The position numbers were made by a program, and so were the translations under genes. Below, piece by piece: positions 24,700 to 29,490 of a stretch of DNA of 29,490 bases. The notes under the pieces are model-generated. The model saw only the letters and a list, made by a program, of their open reading frames with translations. It did not search any database and had not been told where the DNA came from. Source of the DNA: Chloroflexi bacterium TSY (GTDB lineage: Bacteria; Chloroflexota; Anaerolineae; Caldilineales; Caldilineaceae); NCBI GenBank assembly GCA_019217005.1, contig JAHBNG010000158.1:1-29490 (forward strand), written 5' to 3'. The stretch's first letter is position 1. The number at the start of each line of letters is the position of its first letter.

Positions 24700-26611
24700 A
24701 TGCTAGAATCAGTAGATCCAAATTTCAGGTTTTGAGAGAGAATTCTGGCTAAACAGTTGACATAAATACAAATTTGCCGGTCGATATCTAGTTTTTGCGT
24801 TAGATTTGGGCGATTTTCAGATATGAAATAGGTTGTTTTCTGTAACCGAAATCTGAATAAATGACTCCAAAATCCCTGCAATCTCGACTGAAAATAGCCA
24901 AAAACGCCAAATTTGGATCTACTGAGAATACTTAAATTTTGATTTAACCATTATCCCAGATCGACGTTCTAAAAACCGTTATCAAGCCCGCGTATCATAT
25001 TCGCCTACAGGCGAAAATAGCCAGGATTTCGCACTCGACATTAACAGCAAAGAATGGTTCCATTTGCTTGACCAACTAGAAAATGCCTGGTTTGATAAAA
25101 CATCAACCGGTAACGAGGCGATGCAAATCGGACAGAAGCTGTATAACACAGTATTTGATGTCAATATACGTTCTTTATTTGAAGCAAGTCGTCAGAGAGC
25201 GCGTGCAGAAGGAAAAAGATTGAGAATTCGTCTTTGTCTGACAGAGGTACCCGAACTTGCAAGGCTGCCCTGGGAGTCTATGTACAATACATCTTCAGAA
25301 CATTTTTTTGCGTGCTCAATCGAAACACCAATCGTTCGTTATTTAGCAACTTCTTACGATAATGGTCAACGCAACACAACCCTACCGTTGCGTATGCTAG
25401 TTATATCCGCTAGCCCTAGAAATTTTGATGCAAAGGATATTGAACAACAATGGAGGACAATCCAATCCTCAGTAAGAGTGCTCCAAGATCAAGGTGTTCT
25501 TCATGTAGAATATCTACGAGATATCACAATACAACGGCTGCAAGCAAGATTGAGACGGGAAAAGTATGATATTATTCACTTTATAGGACATGGAGAGTTC
25601 AATGACTCCTCTCAAAATGGCACGCTGTTCTTTTTAACTGATCAAGGAAATGTAAAAACCGTAACTGGAAATGTATTAGGGGCATTGCTATATGATGCAG
25701 CACCCACGCTGCGTTTGGTGATTCTGAATGCTTGTGACGGTGCCCGCGCAAATTCTCGTCATAGCTTTTCTGGCGTTGCTCAGCATCTTGTACAAAAATC
25801 TATACCGATGGTGATTGCAATGCAATCCCAGATATCTGTTCAAGCTGCGACAAAGTTCTCAGAGATTTTCTATCAATCGCTGATAGATGGCTATCCGGTT
25901 GATGCGGCGTTAACTGAGGCGCGCAAATCTCTCTGGTTCGAACTCAACACCATGGAGTGGGCAATACCCGTCTTATTTATGCGAACGTCTGATGGTTACT
26001 TGCTCGATGCCAAAAGTCTATCTAGTAAATCATCGAATTCACCGGCACCTTCTACGCGCTTGGCAGAATCAACGCTTCCGCCTCGGCCCATATTGCAAAT
26101 GAACCGTCGTTTAGGGGGAAATTCCAAAGACGAAAAGCCAAGCCCCAATTTGCGCATAAAAAAAGGTGATCAAGTTCGCCAATTTTCAATTATGTATCGA
26201 TGGGGAAAGCAGAAGTTTTCGGAAACCTGCTCTTTTCTCATCAATGATTGCAAAATAGAATTTCGTATGCTCGATCATGAGTATGGATCTGAGCCCAGTA
26301 ATCCTAAATGTATCTCTGCATTTAGAATATTGTTCGGGGAAAAAGTCCAACGCTGTAAAGGATTTGAACGAGATATCGTATTGGTTAGCGAGCAAAAGGT
26401 GCAACAGAAACTACAACCTAAGAGCAAGAAAACTAATTTCGTGATAGCAGAGAAAGGAAGAGAATTCACGATTCTGGGGAAGCAATTTTATTTAAGATGT
26501 GTTGTGAAGGATGTCAAGTTTAGACCAAAGCATCTCAACAGACCAATCAAATATAAAGTATTCGAGCGTTTTCAGCTCGATGTAGAAGTAATCTATAAAG
26601 GCAAAAGATAA
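24700..26611 (+). CDS. CHAT-domain caspase-like protease, start separated by a MITE
   Basis: CHAT (caspase HetF associated with TPRs) peptidase. Removing the 215-bp MITE (24710-24924) and one AGAAT joins ATG 24700 to the rest: MLEYLNFDLTIIPDRR, then KNRYQARVSYSPTGENSQDF, giving about 563 codons. The catalytic dyad is His in HFIGHGEF (rebuilt residue 224; codon near 25589) and Cys in LNACDGA (rebuilt 272; near 25733). Other family marks are LARLPWESMY, LRMLVISASP, GVAQHLVQKSIPMVIAMQ, and DAALTEARKSL. The last 170 residues (from about 26100) are basic and beta-rich and match no domain I know. As the DNA stands, the ATG frame stops after 11 codons in the MITE, and only weak internal starts (for example TTG 25064) remain, so expression is in doubt. 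Divergent from the membrane ATPase; ends at a hairpin terminator. Confidence 0.88.
24710..24924. mobile_element. 215-bp MITE inserted at codon 4 of the CHAT gene
   Basis: Perfect 16-bp terminal inverted repeats, CAGTAGATCCAAATTT and AAATTTGGATCTACTG. The duplication AGAAT flanks it (24705-24709, 24925-24929). Excision restores ATG CTA GAA TAC TTA AAT TTT GAT. No transposase inside. Two short frames within it (from 24700 and 24861) end before the host frame resumes. Confidence 0.9.
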
Positions 26612-26615
26612 AAAG

Positions 26616-26650
26616 AACGGCTCAACAGAATCTCATGTGGTTGAGCCGTT
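26616..26650 (+). terminator. Hairpin terminator after the CHAT gene
   Basis: AACGGCTCAAC (26616-26626) pairs with GTTGAGCCGTT (26640-26650), with a 13-base loop and T-rich TTTGGGTTT after it. It lies five bases past the CHAT stop and 45 bp before the convergent ROK stop. Confidence 0.85.
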
Positions 26651-26694
26651 TGGGTTTCGAACGACTTCTTCGATTTTTCAGAATCCACGTAGAT

Positions 26695-27775
26695 CTATGG
26701 GATAAACGCATAGAACTCCCGCTCATATCCAATTGCAGATAGAATGACCTTTGTTGTGTCATACTCATCCATACCGAGTGACAAGAGAGTCTGCTCAAGG
26801 GTTTGCCTAATTGCCGTAATCAGAATGCCTTCGCCCTCTCGCATCAGACCATCCCCCAACTTTGCGACACCCGATCCAATGATAATGTTCTGCGCAAACT
26901 TCGTCTTCCTTTCCACAAGCCAATAGTGGACAAAGGGCGCTAATGCTCGTCCCATTTCATGGCCGGCAGATTCGATCAACTCAATGGCAAATGCACTTCC
27001 CTGTCTTGCTACTCTGTTAATATCGACCAAATCCAGTTGGTTCGATATCTTATTCACCAGCGCCAACAGGGCTTGTCCCTCGACCTTCGCATCTATCCTC
27101 TTCCCAAATCTGCGTGCAAGCTCGGGACCACGAAGCCAGCGATCCAATCGTGTCTCCAAAGGGGCCAAGTTCGGGAAGCTCTGGCGACGGCCGGTATTCA
27201 AAGAGCCCATTGGCCATTCGTATCACCTGCAATCCAATTTCGCCCGTCATCAAATGTATGGCTGGATCTCGCCAGTAAATCCGGCCATCACGGATAATGC
27301 CACTGGCAACACCAGTACCCCATACGATAAACAGACAATCTTTGCATCCAGCCAACGTACCTTTCAAACTGACTTCCCCTAGAGCCGCCGCAGCGGCATC
27401 ATGAAGAACCTCCAGCTGTATGGGGGGTCCGAGTTTCTCTGCGACCAAGCTCGCAATTGTCTCTTGAATCGGATTTGAATCGCTGGGCAAATTCTCTGGA
27501 TCAGTAATCAGCCTCGGTGGTGGAGGCACCAGCTCTGGATAGGAGACACCTACGTACGCCACATTTTGTTGGCCCACCTGACGAACTACCGCCACAATTT
27601 GTTGGGCCGTAGCCGCAAACCGATCGGACGATTCTCGAGGAGTGGCAATTTCTTCTAACAGACAGAGCTGGTTTCCCAAGCTGTCTATTGCTCCTGCGCC
27701 GATCTTGCTCTGACCAACGCTCAATGTGACGATCAGACCATCATCTGCGAGTGGACTTGATTCGAGATTCCGCAT
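26695..27775 (-). CDS. ROK-like sugar kinase/regulator family protein, frameshifted
   Basis: Two frames of one gene: 27775 to about 27180 and about 27180 to 26695, together about 360 residues. The N-terminal half has VLHDAAAAALGE (the catalytic Asp block, usually NDANAAALGE), FIVWGTGVASGIIRDGRIY and GEIGLQVI. The second half continues with LAPLETRLDRWLRGPELARRFG and a C-terminal IIIGSGVAKLGD. The ROK zinc motif and the usual N-terminal DIGGT are missing (VTLSVGQSKIGAGAI instead), so kinase activity is doubtful. The shift lies between FEYRPSPELP and NLAPLET, near a GGGG run; it may be an error. The start is 3 bp past the stop of the amidohydrolase gene, so it belongs to its operon. ATG 27775 is preferred by position. 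Confidence 0.75.
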
Positions 27776-27778
27776 GAT

Positions 27779-28531
27779 TTAGACCCGCTTCAACAAACGT
27801 TGTGCGTTGCCCCCTAAGACCAACCGTTTCGCCTCGTCTGAAATCTGTGCAGTGATAATTTTGCCAATTTGTGGCCGTGGATCCATCAATGGCATGTCAG
27901 ATCCGTAGAGAACTCGATCTGCCCCGGCTTCATTCACTAGCCGCTCGATGACGCCAGGAGAGCGGAAGGTCGAACAAGTTTCTAGATAGACGTTGGGGTG
28001 AGCCTGCGCGGCAGCAATCGCCTGGTCACGATAGGGAGGAATGTTCCCCGCGTGACCTGCCACAAAATTTGCGTTGGGATAATGGGGCGCAATTTCGGCG
28101 ATAAACTTTGGTGCAGATTGAACCTCCGGACCGGTATGAAAGAGAACGGCCAGCCCACGCTCGTTGGCAAATTCATAAATGGGGTGCCAGATTGGGTCGT
28201 GTAAAGCCCATGCCGTGTAGGGCGGGTAGAGTTTGATCGCAACAAAGTTCAGCTCGTCAATCGCACGGATGAGCTCTGGCGCCATGCTCTCTGGTAACCG
28301 AGGGGAGACATAGGCAAAACCGACGAAGCGATCCGGGTGTTTTGCAACAAACTTGGCGGTGAGATCGTTGCCCGTGGTGCCGTCGGGATGAAAGATGTTG
28401 AACATGCAAGCTACATCGATCCCAGCCGCATCCATGGCGTGGAGCAGCTTTGCGGGGTCGTCATCCATGCGGAATCGGTCCCAGCGCCCAACATGTCCGT
28501 GAAAATCGATGACCTGGATATTTTCAATCAT
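27779..28531 (-). CDS. Amidohydrolase family protein (amidohydro_2)
   Basis: A 250-residue TIM-barrel metal hydrolase: VIDFHGHVG (HxH), FVAIKLYPPYTAW, VLFHTGPE, NFVAGHAGNIPP, and VLYGSDMPL (final metal Asp). It resembles the uncharacterised amidohydrolase_2 group that includes decarboxylases acting on aromatic or sugar acids. The start ATG overlaps the stop of the upstream gene (ATGA, 28528-28531) and it is followed 3 bp later by the ROK-like gene, so the three are one operon. Substrate unknown. Confidence 0.88.
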   Translation of the reverse strand: MIENIQVIDFHGHVGRWDRFRMDDDPAKLLHAMDAAGIDVACMFNIFHPDGTTGNDLTAKFVAKHPDRFVGFAYVSPRLPESMAPELIRAIDELNFVAIKLYPPYTAWALHDPIWHPIYEFANERGLAVLFHTGPEVQSAPKFIAEIAPHYPNANFVAGHAGNIPPYRDQAIAAAQAHPNVYLETCSTFRSPGVIERLVNEAGADRVLYGSDMPLMDPRPQIGKIITAQISDEAKRLVLGGNAQRLLKRV

Positions 28532-29298
28532 GTGCTCCCTCCAATCATGTTGTCCAAATTCTCTGCGCAGACCAACGTCAACTCCTCAGACGTTAAATTC
28601 GTATGATGTAGATAAAAGAGCATCGGGCCCATTGCATAGCGCGGATACCAGGAACCATAGAGAAATCGTTGCGGGCCAAACTCTTGGCAAAGTGCTTCGA
28701 TCTCCCCGATCGTTTCATAACGACTTAACTCCAGATACGCATTCGGCAACGCTTTTAGCAGGGGGCGTACCCAGAGCGCATGCACATAGTGCGCACCAAC
28801 AATCACGCTTCGCAAGTGAGGATATGCCTGGAGTGTGGTCACGAGGTCATCGGCATTGACATCGGGTAGCGGAATCCAGAGCGGAACCCGATTCTCCGAC
28901 AGCCAAGTCAACATCGGATCGTAAGCCCAAGGCCGAAAAGGCAACCCAATGATATTCGTATCATGGAGCCGCACGGACATCATGCGGCCATCAGCATGAA
29001 GTGATTGAATCTGAGCCAACGACTCCTCCGTCGGCACGATGGACCACTGAGGCAACAGTCGTCCATCATCGCCGAGCCACTCTTCGAGCAATTCGTTCCC
29101 CTCAATCGGGCTGTTGAATTCAGTCAGCGCATGGTAAACCAATGCTCGAGCAACACCGTGGCGGTCCATCTCAGCCAACAATGCGGTGCGATCACGGAAT
29201 GGCGCCGGCTCATCGTGACGATCACCAACGCGGACGTTGGCGTCGAAGACAGGGACGCGGGACGTAAAGGTCAAAGAAGTCATCTTTTGATTTTTCAT
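28528..29298 (-). CDS. Amidohydrolase-fold protein with a degenerate metal site
   Basis: A 256-residue protein (251 if started at ATG 29283). It follows the amidohydro_2 pattern: VPVFDANVRVG where active members have DxHxH, a middle PLWIPLPDVNADDL, VIVGAHYVHALWVRP, NAYLELSRYET and QRFLYGSWYPRYAMGP where active members have GSDxP. The first HxH and the final Asp are replaced, so it is probably not a metal-dependent hydrolase, but may be a partner or regulator of the active neighbour that it overlaps by four bases. First gene of the operon. Confidence 0.75.
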   Translation of the reverse strand: MKNQKMTSLTFTSRVPVFDANVRVGDRHDEPAPFRDRTALLAEMDRHGVARALVYHALTEFNSPIEGNELLEEWLGDDGRLLPQWSIVPTEESLAQIQSLHADGRMMSVRLHDTNIIGLPFRPWAYDPMLTWLSENRVPLWIPLPDVNADDLVTTLQAYPHLRSVIVGAHYVHALWVRPLLKALPNAYLELSRYETIGEIEALCQEFGPQRFLYGSWYPRYAMGPMLFYLHHTNLTSEELTLVCAENLDNMIGGST

Positions 29299-29304
29299 AT
29301 CGGT

Positions 29305-29333
29305 TTCATACTGCTTGGTTATTGTGATATAAT
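29305..29333 (+). promoter_or_regulatory. Extended -10 promoter pointing right
   Basis: TGATATAAT (TATAAT 29328-29333) with a weak TTCATA 17 bp upstream (29305-29310). It would drive transcription rightward, away from the operon. An ATG follows five bases after the box (29339) with a 21-codon frame (MNTCLLMDKSCGIGHWLGEVA). Whether that peptide is made is unclear. Confidence 0.45.
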
Positions 29334-29430
29334 CATCATGAATACATGTTTGTTAATGGACAAAAGTTGCGGCATCGGTCATTGGCTCGGCGAAGTGGCT
29401 TAGGCCGTTCCAAGAAAATAAGTACAACGG

Positions 29431-29490
29431 AGGAGGCGTTCTCTTACGCCGGTAGTCCCGGGGCAGAGCCGCATTAGAGATTACACGCAG
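29431..29490. repeat. Recurring motif at the window end
   Basis: GGCGTTCTCTTACGCC is a short hairpin. It is followed by CCGCATTAGAGATTACACGC-AG (29469-29490), whose last 17 bases match 11216-11232. The motif runs off the window, so its full extent cannot be seen. Confidence 0.45.

Noticed and set aside
24528..24881. Minus-strand frame of 117 residues between the ATPase and CHAT genes
   Set aside because: It runs across the boundary of the 215-bp MITE and the divergent promoter region, so it cannot be an old gene.
25064..25066. TTG 25064 as the natural start of the CHAT gene
   Set aside because: Coding sequence of the family continues upstream to the MITE edge and joins an ATG after excision; it may still serve as a fallback start.

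Overview
The window looks like part of a Chloroflexota chromosome (Anaerolineae/Caldilineae-like). This is inferred from a secreted subtilase with a Thr/Pro linker of the TPTATP type and an LPLI motif, a CHAT protein whose rebuilt N-terminus reads YLNFDL, and the NurA / AI-2E / Nudix / ROK gene content. No rRNA or tRNA gene and no CRISPR array was seen.

Layout. 1-4769 (-): a secreted S8 protease gene spread over three reading frames and running off the left edge. 5272-10142 (+): one AAA-ATPase-like/PDDEXK gene (DUF1703 type) broken by a 1.66-kb IS, a 71-bp MITE and a 1.55-kb IS. 10149-10709 (-): Nudix hydrolase. 10710-11489: intergenic, with inverted repeats only. 11490-12452 (-): class II fructose-bisphosphate aldolase. 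12595-14337: a nest of three mobile elements. 14665-18271 (+): nurA, an AI-2E family transporter and a Nudix hydrolase, closed by a strong hairpin. 18356-18885 (-): a YbjQ-type protein and a small membrane protein. 19072-21477 (-): an SMP-30/gluconolactonase gene whose 3' end is split by a second copy of the 1.49-kb IS. 21556-24393 (-) and 24700-26611 (+): a divergent pair, a membrane-anchored AAA/STAND-like ATPase and a CHAT (caspase-like) protease. 26695-29298 (-): a ROK-like protein and two amidohydrolase-fold proteins in a tight operon.

The main feature is the density of small mobile elements, whose ends and target duplications can be read directly. There are three copies of an ~80-bp palindromic element, a 155-bp MITE related to the 1.66-kb IS, a 71-bp MITE, a 215-bp MITE and three IS copies. 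Removing each element with one copy of its duplication rebuilds the host gene. The clearest case is the CHAT gene: its ATG (24700) is separated from the rest of the frame by the 215-bp MITE, and excision gives a continuous protein starting MLEYLNFDLTIIPDRR.

The divergent CHAT/ATPase pair is the best candidate for an undescribed signalling or defence module: a caspase-fold protease facing a six-helix membrane protein with a C-terminal AAA domain, with a MITE at the 5' end of each gene. Many frameshifts in the window (both copies of the 1.49-kb IS, the Thr/Pro linker, ROK, other transposases) are homopolymer or short-repeat indels. In the stretches compared, the two copies of the 1.49-kb IS differ only by indels, so much of the apparent gene decay may be sequencing error.
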